A DNA stretch of 64,000 bases from assembly GCA_030015575.1 (NCBI GenBank), contig JASDDO010000024.1, positions 39,456,114 to 39,520,113 on the forward strand. Direction: 5' to 3'. A model generated the notes under the pieces. The model did not search any database and was not told where the DNA came from. It saw nothing but the letters and a program-made list of their open reading frames with translations. Source of the stretch: Agapanthus africanus (taxonomy: Eukaryota > Streptophyta > Magnoliopsida > Asparagales > Amaryllidaceae). Within the stretch, counting starts at the first letter, position 1, and the number at the start of each line of letters is the position of its first letter. Both the position numbers and the translations under genes were made by a program. Shown one piece after another: positions 36,810 through 48,465 of this stretch.

Positions 36810-39675
36810 TGTAACAACCCTAAACTTTCTGTACAATTTTTTCAAAGGGGTATTTTTGCCTGAGCACAAGTTATAAGTTTGTTTTGCTTTTTAATAGCAA
36901 GAAGGAGCTTGCAGCTCATTGGTAAGACCTTGCACTGCTGTTACAAAGCACGAGAGTTCAAGTCCTATCACCCACATTATTTTTAATATTGTTTTATTTT
37001 AAATTTTTAGAAGTCCAAGAGCCTACACGTGCATAACTCGTAAAAACCCCACTACACATATAAAACAAAATAGCCCAGGGAGTAGACAAACCGACGGCGG
37101 ACAACTGGCAGCGAGTCCCGGCCCGACTCGGCCGGATCGGGCCGGCGGATCCGCCGAGTCGGCCGGCGGCGTCGGCCGATTCCGCACCGACTCCGATTCT
37201 CCCAACATGAAACTTGTGTCTCTTGAGCTCCCCATCACTCCTGTATAGTTTAAATTCTTGGATCAGTAACATAGCCTCTTTAAAACCCCCATTAACCTAT
37301 TTTTAATACAATTTTTATTTCATTTTCAATTCAACCTTTCACCTGCCCTAACCCTAATTTTACCCTATAAATACCACCCCTAGACACCCCCCCCACTCAC
37401 AATTCAGTCCAAAACTCTCAAGAAAATTCCGAGAACTTTTGTGTGCAATTAGAGTTAGCGAAGGGCGAAGCTCTGGTGAAATTCCGACGACGACCCTAGG
37501 AGCTCCCGGCGACGAAACGACACACCGGCAAATCCTACGTCTTCCTCTACCTCTTCTCTAACCAAAAGCCAGTAAATCTCACCTTCCTCTTCTCTATTCT
37601 TTTCTAAAAACTCGTATAAATAAAACCCGACGGAATCGGAGTTAATACGATTTCCGATTCGGTTCTTCCTAAAAATCCCACTTTTTCTTAAATACAAACA
37701 TACAAAACCCTTACATGTTGACTATTAAACATTAACAAGTCATATTGAATAAGTTCCATATCAAAAGGATTTCTATTTCAATTTTTATCGTACTTTTTTC
37801 AGTAAAATACCATGTAGTTTAGTTTCGACTTTAAAACATCAATAATCTTGTTATACCTTTAAGTAGATCACGAGGTAATGACATACCTCCTCACAACATT
37901 CATATGCAACATAGCACAATACCTTTCGGGAACATAGAATACGGGAAAACAAGATTTAACATATAAATACCATTTACTAATAAAACCTTTTTCTACAAGA
38001 AATATGTATTTACACAAATCTTTGCAAAGCGCCGCTACAACCCATTTGGGGAACCCGTTCGGAATGGTGTGGATTATCGCACATTCTCGGGCTTAGTAGT
38101 GCGAGATGCAGACATCCGCAAGGAACATTCGGTCTCGAGAGATTTAAAATATAAATATCTTAAGAAAATGAGATTTCTAGAAAATAATAAATTAAAATTA
38201 TTTTTATGAATATATAAATATATATGTATTATCAAAATATCTATTTTTGTTATAACATCAATATTCCAACTTTTCTAAATCACAAGAATCACTTTACATG
38301 ATAATACCATGAAATTCCATACAAGTTATTACAATTAAATACCCTATATTATGAAAATAGGTTTCATTCACTAGAAATGTCACATATAAAAAATCTACAT
38401 CTATGACAACTCTAAAGACAATAATTAATTACTTGAGATGTATTTTGAAAATTATACAATTATTATTTTTACATATAACCCCCTCAAGTTCTATAAATTA
38501 CCCTAAGGACCTTAGTAAATATAGGTTTAAGCGGGACCGGTCTCTTGAGCCTCAGGGAGCCGGAGATATGGGTGCTTGCCTATTTAAGGTAGACAACTTA
38601 ACAACGGTGTTATCAACACGGTAATCGTCTTTGAAAAAGACACAAATCCTGCCGCCCATGTGCAGCGATTACCGATAACATCAAAACTTAATTCAGGATT
38701 CAATTTCTTTTCTAACTGTTTGACTCAGACTGAGTCTCATTATAAATAATCTGACTTGAATATGATTCAAGTACAATCTACAATCTACAATTCAATATGA
38801 ATCCATGAATACACATATTCAATCTATTCAATCTATATTGACTGAACCAAACCATGGATATACTTCCATTTACATGATTCTCCAGTTACATCCATTTACT
38901 GATATCATGGTTTCGGAAAGTCATCCATTTATACAATCTATATTACAAGACAATACAAGTTGCAATACAATCAAGACATCACGGGGTTTAAGGGTTAGAT
39001 TGGTACGAAAGGTGTTAGAAGTGGCACGAGACTGCAACCATAAGACACCTAACATGTATTCCATTGCTGTTGTGCCGTGGCATAAACGGTTCCTTGAGTT
39101 CCTGATATCTTAGTCTCCGGGGCAAGTGAGACTCCTCTCGTATACACTGGCATCCTTCTGTACCAAGCTACAAACAACAGTGTTAACACTAAATACAACA
39201 GTATAACAAAATAATACAACTTTAAAAGCTATACACTCTCTCTTTCTGTCTATTCTACTTCTCTCTTATCTTTGGGACTTACCGAGCGATTTGTTCGCTG
39301 ACGACATTCCCTTTCTTCTTCTTTGAATGTCGTCAGGTGATTCGGACCTTCCAGAGATCGAGCCCAGCATTGAAGACTTGGACCAGTTTATTGAAAATCC
39401 TGAGCTATAGTTACACTTGTACATTTCCTTTACAGTCAGTACTTTCCATTTCTGTTATGCCATTGTTTAGGCATTGCTTTCATTCAGATGTATTTACTTT
39501 TCCATGTATTGTAAAAAGAATGTTAATAAATAAAGTTGCTGTTCAATTATATCTTTTGTCTCTTGTGTATATTTCTTTTATATTGCTTAGTTACGCTTAG
39601 CGTATTTACTTCAGAGTAAATACGTAGCGGCCTAGTCACGTCCTCTACCCGTACACTGGGAAGCGGGGCATGACA
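36810..39675 (+). mobile_element. S3: solo LTR in element A reverse transcriptase
   Basis: A 2866-bp LTR from TGTAACAACCCTAAAC to CTGGGAAGCGGGGCATGACA with perfect target duplication AGGTC (36,805-36,809 and 39,676-39,680). Reverse transcriptase coding sequence lies on both sides. The LTR is a relative of S1 and S2: it shares the tRNA-like module, the GGTGTGGATTATCGCACATTC block and the terminus. No interior or gene remains. Confidence 0.93.
36905..36970 (+). other. tRNA-like A-box/B-box module in S3
   Basis: GCAGCTCATTGGTAAGACC at 36,911-36,929 resembles a tRNA A box, and GAGAGTTCAAGTCCTAT at 36,952-36,968 resembles a B box. The spacing fits a tRNA-derived sequence. Confidence 0.6.
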
Positions 39676-39680
39676 AGGTC

Positions 39681-41828
39681 GACATTCCGAAGACGGTATT
39701 TATGACTCATTATGGTCATTATGAATATCTCGTAATGCCATTTGGAGTGACCAATGCACCTGCCATCTTTATGAACCTGATGAACCAAGTTTTCCGAAAG
39801 TACTTAGACAGTTTTGTTGTTATCTTCATCGAAGACATCCTGGTGTATTCAAAGAATCGGAAAAAGCACGCCGAACACTTACGCATTGCCCTGAAGACAT
39901 TACGACAACACCAGCTATACGCCAAGTATAGCAAGTGTGAATTTTGGCTATATCAAGTCGGATTTCTTGGACACATCGTTTCAGGCGAAGTAATCTCGAT
40001 GGATCCAGCTAAGGTGTCAGCTGTCAGCGAGTGGCCGACACTAAAGATGGTGAAAGATATAAGAAGTTTATTATGCTTAGCATGATACTACCGACGATTC
40101 ATTGAAGGATTCTCAAAAATCGCAGAACCCCGGACCAAGCTCACACGTAAAGACGAAGCATTCGTGTGGTCAGAAGCATGTGAAAAGGTTTTTGTAGAAC
40201 TCAAGTCAAGGTTAATCTCTGCACCTATTCTTGTAATACCGGATCAATCTGGCGGATTTGATATGCATTGTGATGCGTCCGTTAAAAGATTATGATGTGT
40301 TCTACACCAGCATGGAAAAGTTGTGGCTTTTGCATCAAGACAATTAAAAGTCCATGAGCGCAACTATCCAACACATGATCTGGAACTGGCAGCAGTGGTC
40401 TTCGCCCTCAAGATTTGGTGCCACTATCTTTTTGGAGAACGAGTGGATATATACACTGACCATAAAAGTTTTAAATATGTATTTACTCAGAAGTAACTCA
40501 ACATGAGGCAAACAAGATGGTTAGAACTTATGGCGGACTTCGACATCAACCTACAGTATCATCCGGGAAAGACGAACGCAGTTCCTGATGCACTTAGTCG
40601 CTAGCCATTAGCAAGGAACCTCACCGCTCAATGGAATCTACAGCAAGAATTGCACGGATTGGAGATCGAAGTAGTTATGCCAGGTAACGCTTCATCTTTG
40701 ATGAACTTACAAGTCCAGTTCACTCTTGTAAATCAGATCAAGGCAGCTCAAGCAAATGATGCCAAGCTACAAAAGATCCGAGAACAAGTAGAAAGTGGAC
40801 TTCGAACTGACTTCATCATCTAAGAAGATGGATCCTTGCGATATGGAAGCCGTTTATGTGTGCCAGTCGGCCCTGTTGAGAAGAGTTGATGAAAGAAGCT
40901 CACAGCTCCCCTTATTCTGTACACCTCAGTGGTATGAAAATGTACAAGAATCTACGGCAACACTATTGGTGGTATGGAATGAAGCGCGAAATAGCAAGGA
41001 GCGTAGCCAAGTGTTTGGTATGTTAGCAAATGAAGGTTGAACATCAAAGAACTGCTGGTTTACTTCAGCCGTTACCAATCCCAGAATGGAAATGGCAGCA
41101 CATTACCATGGACTTCGTGCTGCTCTCCCTCGCAGCACGAAAGGTAACGATGCAATTTGGGTTATTGTGGATCGACTCACCAAATCCGCTCACTTTATTC
41201 CATTCAAAGTTGGCCAGTCAACTGAAACATTAGCAAGGAAGTACATGGAGGTGAGTAAAAATCTAAAATAAGATTTATACCTTCAAGATGTACCATACTT
41301 GTCTTGACACCCATAAACTCATGCAGGAGATCGTGAGATTACATAGGATACCTGTTTGCATCATCTCTGATTGTGACACGAGATTCCGATCACAGTTTTG
41401 GCAGAGTCTGCAAGCTAGCTTGGGAACGAGTCTGAATTTCAGCACGGCATATCATCCAAAAACGGACGGACGGTTCGAGCGAACAATTCGAATATTGGAA
41501 GATATGTTGAGAGCCTGTATGCTAGACTTTGGAGGTTCGTGGGAAGATCACCTACACCTTGTAGAGTTTTCATACAACAACAGTTACCAGGCAAGCATTG
41601 GTATGGCACCATTAGCAACACTCAACAGATGGAAGTTCCGTTCCCCGCTGAGTTAGGACGACGTTGGAGATCGTGAACTCCTTGGACCAGAGATGATCGT
41701 GGAAGACACCTTAGGGTTAGGGTTAGGGTTAGGGAATAATGAAGTAAACTTGGTCCGAGTGATGTGGATAAAGGATTCACCGGGAGAATCAACTTGGGAA
41801 AGAGAAGAAGGTATACGTACACGATACC
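39681..41828 (+). mobile_element. Element A interior: reverse transcriptase remainder, RNase H, integrase (fossil)
   Basis: Reverse transcriptase resumes with [20 protein letters not shown] and [20 protein letters not shown] (39,702-40,085). RNase H follows (about 40,240-40,610, with [15 protein letters not shown] and [15 protein letters not shown]). Integrase zinc and core regions span about 40,800-41,640 (with [20 protein letters not shown] and [15 protein letters not shown]). A short end resembling a chromodomain tail (SPGESTWEREEG) lies at 41,780-41,815. This is the standard Tekay pol order. Part of the integrase C-terminal region is missing and a TTAGGG run lies there. Heavily broken, with ten or more breaks. 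Confidence 0.87.
41711..41734 (+). repeat. Interstitial (TTAGGG)4 telomere-like repeat
   Basis: Four perfect TTAGGG units sit within the degraded integrase region of element A, where sequence of that region is missing. The unit is the six-base type, not the seven-base TTTAGGG of most plants. Confidence 0.9.
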
Positions 41829-41885
41829 TGTAACGACTCTGAAATCACTGTACAGAAAATTCTTTTTCAATTTGGTATTATGCGC
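41829..41885 (+). repeat. Probable start of element A 3' LTR
   Basis: TGTAACGACTCTGAAATCAC and the next ~35 bases match the start of S1 (29,847). Similarity fades after about 55 bp, so only the beginning of the LTR can be supported. It directly follows the end of element A's integrase, as expected for a 3' LTR. An independent solo-LTR fragment is the alternative. Confidence 0.6.
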
Positions 41886-42588
41886 TGCAAGCAAAATACG
41901 GTTAGTTCTCTTTACAATTAGCGGAAAAATTTGTGCGAAGAATCCTGCAAAAGATAGAGAATTGGATTGCGTCGGATTCGAGCGAAGGTGTTAGGAAATA
42001 CGTACCGATATGATTTGGTTTAAGAAAACCACTTTGAATTGATCCAAATCGTTGAATGTTCGTTTACGCGGGTCAAACTACCCGGATCATTGGCACTGTA
42101 CGTCGCTAGCGTCTTGTTATTGCATTTGAACCTCGCTCCGCACGATCGCTGGTCGTAATTCCGCGAAAAACTGAAATGTCGGAAAAATACGATATTTAGT
42201 GTCAAAAGCGATACGTGTGCCCCAATTCCTGCACACTCAAAATTATAAAAATCAAACAATACCAAAAGAGTACTAACACTTCACTGGAAATCACCAAAAA
42301 AGAAAAAACCCAAACCCCCAGAAAGAAGCCGAGCTCACCGGATTTGGCCTTGACGTCGCCGGCCAAAATCCGAGCACAAGGGATGAAATTTTTGGTGGGA
42401 TTTCTAGGCAATATGAGTCTTCTAATAGTATTACTTGATTTTTTAATTGAATTACAGAGTGATAGCAGATTTGCAGGACAGAGAACAAAATGAAAGAATC
42501 TAGTTATAGTTAGTTTTGAAAAAAAAATTGAGTTAGAAAGTTAGTTTTGTTAGTAGAACCAGAAATAACAATACCTAATGACTACAAC
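41886..42588 (-). mobile_element. Athila-like leader fragment
   Basis: Sequence downstream (minus strand) of a tRNA-Asp-type primer site. No long ORF is present. A short GGCCGGCGAC-rich stretch at 42,330-42,380 resembles stretches at 45,130-45,190 and 63,290-63,345. The left limit is uncertain because the fragment abuts element A's LTR start without a clear boundary. Confidence 0.5.
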
Positions 42589-42606
42589 TCCCCGGCAACG
42601 GCGCCA
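42589..42606 (-). other. Primer-binding site, tRNA-Asp type (Athila)
   Basis: The minus strand reads TGGCGCCGTTGCCGGGGA, the primer-binding site known for Athila elements. It lies six bases after the LTR end CCCAACA, which fixes the LTR boundary at 42,613. Confidence 0.9.
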
Positions 42607-42612
42607 AGAACT

Positions 42613-45600
42613 TGTTGGGAATTCACCCGCGCGCGCAAAAACGTATGTTTTGAAATATGAGATATGAAATGAAGGAAACGGATTGCGCACGCGAGATCGT
42701 TCACGTTTTACTATTTATAACCGCAAGTGCACGACGCGTTGTAGCAAGCACAGGTCGATCCGCAGGGAATTGTGTATTAAGTATTGTTGTTTAAGGTTAA
42801 CAAATCAATGAATTTGGGTTTGTCACAAAAAAATATAAGAATACGATACGGAAATAAAAAGCAAGAAAAGGAGTTTAAGGAAGAATGGTTGTGGCTTGGC
42901 TCGGAAGCTTTGAATCACGACGTTTACCTTTACCCTCTCTTGGTCATTGTTAATATCATAATATTGCATTATTATATTTCCCATTCTTATTCATTTTACA
43001 AATAAACAGGTGCTTTTGACCCATAGTTGCAGGTTACAGGTTCTCGGAACAAAAACAGTGAAAACAATGAAAAGACGATGCAAAAGTGAGACTTCGGCCA
43101 ACAAACAGAGAATCTTTATCTTGCCTACAGTTTGAAGACTAAACGAAAATCAATGGATAATTTCACAAAGCACAAAGGCAGAGCAAGGTTCAAGACTTCG
43201 ACACGAAGCAAGCGGTAAAAGTCCATGACTTTATTCACTGTGGAGATCTGAAAAAGAACCAGAAGCCAATCTGAGAAAACAACTGAAGAAAAACCAAGAG
43301 AAATGCAACAGGAATCGGCCCAAAGAAAATGAGCCAACAAAGCCCAAATACGGCCGCGGAACCGCGGCCAAACGTGGGCTTTGGCCGCGGAACCGCGGCC
43401 ATCAAGGACCCGTGTCGATGGAAAAATGTCGGTGCGCTGGCGGTGCGTTAACTAAGTCTTTTTCTTAGGGGGTAAATTTGTAAAAACAGATATGACGCAA
43501 TTGTAACCTAGGGTTTCTATGAATCTATAAATAGAACCCTAAAAACCTATTTTAGGTCATGCCTCTTTTTATTCATCTATTTCAGAAATTAAATCCTGTG
43601 TAAATGTTTGGAGAAAACCATCAATAAAATTAGTAAGTTTTCTTTTCATTGCCCTAGTATAATTTTCTTATCTGCCCTAGTTAAATTAATTAGAAATGTT
43701 TTTCAATTCCCTAATGAGCGAGTAGTCTCCTCGCTTGTTAGGGTTAGATTTGGGGAAGGCTTGAGAGATGAAAATCTCTCACCCCTTTCTTGCCCATCAT
43801 AAGTTTTTATAGGACTCCATGCATACATAACACACCATTCCCTACGACACCCTATCCCCCGAGGTAGCGGTGATACCTTAGTATAAAGGACCGGCTGTAT
43901 ATGTTTTCTATGGAGGTTAGGGTAAGAATTAAGAAAGGAAGGACAAGAACATAGAGGAAGAAACACCGTTTCTTCCCGATGGTACCAATCCCCTTTATTA
44001 ATTGTTACCATAACACATAGTAGATCTAAATTAGGGTATTGAAAGCGGTGGGAAATCTTTACATTTCCAAACATAACCTAAACCTAGCGAGACTCTAGTC
44101 TAGATAAAACTTAGTTTTTAGATTTAATCAATCCGACATCAATCGGAATTAACTCGTTAGAACAAATTAGGAAATACACAACATCCCTATGGACCGACCC
44201 GTACTCACCGGCTAGCTACTAAGCGACGCCATTCTTGATTGCAGTTAACAAATATTTTTGATTCATCTTTTAAAAAGTGCAAGCATACGCAAAATAACAT
44301 CAATCAGTCATGAAATGTCCGTTTGATCACTTACCGTTTGTATGTCCGCGCTTGGGGTATCAACACTAAACACGAGGGTTAGCAAGCATACCGCAACAAC
44401 AAAAACACAAAGTGGTTAGTGAGAGCAAATGATATTAGCGTTGAGTTTGCTAAGAAGATGTGATGGTATATCGTATATGAAATTAAGAGATTGTCTAGCA
44501 ATTGATCACAAGATACGATATCCAAACTTAGCAAACTTAACACTAAATAGATTTTAACTTAAACATTGAAAATGGGGAAAGTGAATGAATATGGCATGTG
44601 AGGAGGTTACAAGTAACCATATGTCAACATACCATATCATATCAACACATTAGCAATTTTTAAGTTAGAATCAAAAGTTAAGCACATGAATCATAAACAA
44701 GAGGTGGAGGAGGCAAAGCCTTCATCTCACTTCCTCACCCATACCACAACCAAAATGAAAGATTAGTTAAGCATGATTAAAAGAAAGCAAGTAAGTAAAG
44801 AAAGCAAATAAGAAAAGAAAGCAACAATATATATTAACACTTGAAGAAATGAGATACAAGAATTTGGTATCTTGTTCAACCTCCTTAATAAAGCTCTCCA
44901 AAGAGAGCTTCAAGAGGGAAGAAGAAGAAACCAAGTGAAGCTCACTCACCCTCAAGCTAAACCAAAAAGAAACAAACTAAGAAAAACTATGAAATGGTGT
45001 ACGTATGGTCCTCTTTCTTTAGATCATTTCTAGTATTTATAGGCCATAAAACAGAATAAACAAACAATATACAAATGATGATGTGGCACTAATAAACAAT
45101 CAGAGAAAATATGGGGTCAAAAGGGGGTAGGGGGGCCGAGGTCGCCGGATATGGTGGGTGCGTCGCCGGCCCAAATCCGAGGAGGGAGGCCCGGGTTTGC
45201 AGGGTGTGTTTGTGTGTACTCCAATAACACTCTGGCTCTGTTTGCTTTATCAATTGTAACCTGGTTTGTATGCATAGGAATGGAGGGAAACTTGGTCTTT
45301 ACATCACATCCAAACTTTATGCAATAAATGCATTCACACCCACTTTGCACAAGTTGTGTGCACACTTGTTTTCTTCATGATGCCAAGGCAACCTACATGG
45401 TCTATGGCAGCCCCCTAACTGGTCCATGGCATGTGTCCACATGTGTGTTGGACCAATTTTACACAAAAAATGTGTACACTTGTATTATTTCCAAAAGAGC
45501 TCCTGGGACATTGGTCGGTTTCCTGTTCTATTTGCAGTGTCGGCTCCCAAACGTGATATCTATGATTTTGAATGTGTTTTTCAGTATTGTATCATGAATA

Positions 45601-45708
45601 CCTGTAAACTGTAATAACTGAGCAGACACTGATTAAAAGTACCGATATATAGAAAAACAGATAACGAATGAGAGGTAATAAAATGCAGTTTTATGAGATG
45701 AATAAATA
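42613..45708 (-). repeat. Athila-type LTR with interior sequence on both sides
   Basis: About 3.1 kb on the minus strand, between a polypurine tract (45,709-45,742) and a tRNA-Asp primer site (42,589-42,606). The end reads through TGCACTTGCGG to CCCAACA, as in Athila LTRs. The right boundary is approximate because no clear TG start follows the tract. It contains an inverted pair of related motifs (around 42,725-42,770 and 44,185-44,235) and two copies of a near-palindrome GGCCGCGGAACCGCGGCC (43,352 and 43,383). No gene is supported in it. ORFs at 42,784, 43,703 and 45,117 have no recognisable domain. Confidence 0.7.
43350..43401. repeat. Paired GC-rich near-palindromes
   Basis: GGCCGCGGAACCGCGGCC occurs twice, about 31 bases apart. 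Each copy has 8-bp arms around a 2-base centre. Confidence 0.9.
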
Positions 45709-45742
45709 CCCCCAAACTTATCTTTTGCTCGTCCCGAGCAAA
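45709..45742 (-). other. Athila polypurine tract region
   Basis: The minus strand reads GCTCGGGACGAGCAAAAGAT and then AAGTTTGGGGG. A GAGCAAAAG ... GTTTGGGGG sequence is characteristic of the interior end just before the 3' LTR in Athila-type elements. Confidence 0.8.
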
Positions 45743-46362
45743 ACAAAAAATCCTAACCTCACTTTCGCAGGGAACGCGATTGCACTGAGTACGTACAACA
45801 AGCCGTTAAACCTCTAGGTGTCCTTAGTAGGAGGAGTGTTGTCTCTTGAAGGTTTTCAGCAGATTGCACCCACAAAATCCAGTCAAGTTAGTAAAACGGA
45901 GGAACCGTTGATTCGAATCTTACGGTTGGATATCAAAGTTAGAAGTTCTATTATCTAAGTTAGAAACATTAAACCCTATTTTTCACTTCTCGCAATTCGT
46001 TTAACATAAGATAATACGTGTCTTTTCGTGATTGTGCGGCAGTATCGACAGGTTTTTAAGAACTTGATTAGGGTCATCATGTTAAAAAATTACGCACCAG
46101 GATAAACTTATGAAGGATCACACAAGTTTGGAAGGAGTTAAAATTTTCTCAAGTTTTATTCTCCAGTTAGGTTTCAAGTCAGAATATATATCAATTTTAA
46201 AAGAGAACCTAAGTCTTATTTTTCACTCCTACCTTTCACCTGTTTTTGTTCATACACACCTTCATTATCGTGCAAAACGTCTTAATAAATACAAACCTTC
46301 ATATCTCCGTGAAAAAACTGTTTTTTAAAAAATTCTTCACCGCCAAGATTATTCTCCAATAA
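45743..46362 (-). mobile_element. Athila-like element, 3' non-coding interior
   Basis: AT-rich sequence between the polypurine tract and solo LTR T1. No coding domain is seen. It continues beyond T1 at 49,155. Such long 3' untranslated interiors are usual in Athila-type elements. Confidence 0.55.
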
Positions 46363-46494
46363 AGAACCGTTAGGACTTTTAACTCAGAGAGAACACTTGC
46401 TTAGCTTGTTTTATCTGGTGAATGGAATGTTTCCCCAATTAGAGCAAAGCTCTGTTCAAAATTCAAATTTTGAAATGAAGCAACGCTTCAGATG

Positions 46495-46665
46495 CAGCGC
46501 TAAGTGCGCCGCGCCCTAAGCAGTGCACCACGTGCAAAACACGTGTGCGCTAGCGCTAGGTGCGCTGCGCCGTAAGCAGCGCACCACGTGTGCGCTAGCG
46601 CTAAGTGCGCTGCGCTCTAAGCAGCGCACCACGTGCAAAGCACGGGTGTGCTAGCGCTGGAACTA
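46495..46665. repeat. GCGC/CACGTG-rich array in T1 (first)
   Basis: Repeats of GCGCTAGCGCTA and CACCACGTG with inverted CACGTG pairs such as CACGTGCAAAACACGTG. Confidence 0.85.
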
Positions 46666-47509
46666 AAAGCTCCCCACCGTCAGATCAAAGATCTAATAAT
46701 AATGATAAATCATTAATTAATCAGAATTAAATTCTGTTAAAGAAAGATTTCCCAAAATCTTTCCAAATAACAAGATTGTACTCTGTAAATCAGAGCACCG
46801 TTGGATCAATGATCCAAGGGTGATTAATAATTACCAAAAGACGGAATAAAGTCTGTATGGAAAGATTTATCAATCTTGTTAAAAACAAGAAGATTGCCTT
46901 CTGTAAATCAGGAGCCCTTGGATCAAAGATCAAACGATGGGAAATTCTCCAAATCAATTGGAAAAAAGATCTCCTTAACTAATTGAACTGATCAGCTTGC
47001 CCTATAAAAAGGCACTTAGACTTCAAGTCTAACATACAGAAAAATATAGAGAAATAGAGAGAGAAACCTCCCCATAAACTTTGAGAAATTCAAAGAAAAA
47101 GAGCAAGCTCTCAAAAGAAGATTTTCTTCAAGGTAAAGAGAATGAATGATGATGAACACAGAGATGAAATCATCTCATAATTAAAAAAGAAGAATTTACT
47201 TCTTTAAAGATCGTAGATCTAGAAGACCAAGGTCTTTCACAAAGAGATCAAAAGATCTCATCATAAAAGAAGAACATAATTCTTCTCACAGATCATAGAT
47301 TTATAAGACAAATTGTCTTTCAGAGATCATCTCATCATAAAAGGGGAGAATAATTCAATTCTCTTAGGATCAAAAATCCATAAAGGCAAAGCCTTTCAAT
47401 AAAATGAGAGATTAAAAACATCTCCTACAAAATAAGAACTTTTGTTCTTAAAATCTTGAGACAAAGTCTCTTCTAAGGGAGAATTTATTTCACAGATCAT
47501 AAAATTGAT

Positions 47510-47860
47510 CAGGTGCGCTTTGCGTCCTTGAAATGCGCTTCTGCGCTTTTTGGACTGGCGCTCAGCGCCAAGTGCGCCACGTGTCAATCACGTATGCGCC
47601 ACTTAACAACTAGCACACTACGCTCATGGACTGGCGCTCAGCGTCAAGCGCACCACGTGCTCCTCACGTGTGCGCCACCAAACTAATAGCGCAATATGCT
47701 CATAAACTAGCGCAATGCGCCCATCATCTGGCGCTTAGCGCCAAGCGCAACACGTGTCCCTCACGTGTGCGCTACTCGGCAGAAGCGCACTGTGCTCTTT
47801 TATTGGCGCAAAGCGTCAGGCGCACCACGTGTCCCTTCACATGTGCGCTGATAGAACATA
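47510..47860. repeat. GCGC/CACGTG-rich array in T1 (second)
   Basis: Irregular units containing TGGCGC ... AGCGCC and CCACGTG ... CACGTGTGCGC. The ORF over it (47,626-47,952) is Cys/Ala/His-rich and results from the repeat. Confidence 0.85.
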
Positions 47861-48224
47861 AATTGTTCTTTAATAAAGCCCGGAGCTATGCTCAACATTC
47901 AATAAAAGACAGAAATACTGTCAGAATCCAAGTTAATGCTCAGCATTATTAAAAGGGCCAAGCCCAAATAAAGGCTCTAAAGCCCAAAATAAATGTTAAA
48001 CATTTTAACTTGATTGGACTTATCCCAAGATTGGCCATAAGTCCTCAAATGCAGATTAACTAAGCCCATATGCTCATAAATATTTTAACAGATCTTAGTC
48101 CCAATTGGACTACAGATCTCTCAACCAACCTTGGTTCAAGGGTACATCTCTTTACTCCTCTGATATTTGTCATTGTAATCCTTCAACGTCTTCAGAGAGG
48201 TGACAGGTCCCGACAACCATACAT

Positions 48225-48465
48225 TCCATAGACTATGACGTCTTTAAACTGGATTGTAGGGTCCTTTAAAACCCATGGACTATGATGTCCTTAACCTCGG
48301 ACTGTGGGGTCCTTTAAAACCCATGGACTATGATATCCTTAACCTCAGACTGTGGGGTCCTTTAAAACCCATGGACTATGATGTCCTTAATCTCGGACTG
48401 TGGGGTCCTTTAAAACCCATGGACTATGATGTCCTTAACCTTGGACCGAGATGTCCTTAAACTAA
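48225..48465. repeat. 48-bp minisatellite in T1
   Basis: About five units, each containing CATGGACTATGATGTCCTTA and TGTGGGGTCCTTTAAAACC. The unit is a multiple of three, so it leaves an ORF with a 16-residue repeat (MDYDVLNLGLWGPLKP), which is not evidence of a gene. Confidence 0.93.

Noticed and set aside
41711-41734. Chromosome end or telomere
   Set aside because: Only four units, inside element A sequence on both sides.
47626-47952. Cys-rich 108-codon ORF as a small secreted-protein gene
   Set aside because: The Cys/His/Ala pattern follows the GCGC/CACGTG repeat unit of T1; there is no signal peptide.
48275-48460. 16-residue repeat protein
   Set aside because: A 48-bp minisatellite is divisible by three, so an open frame is expected by chance.
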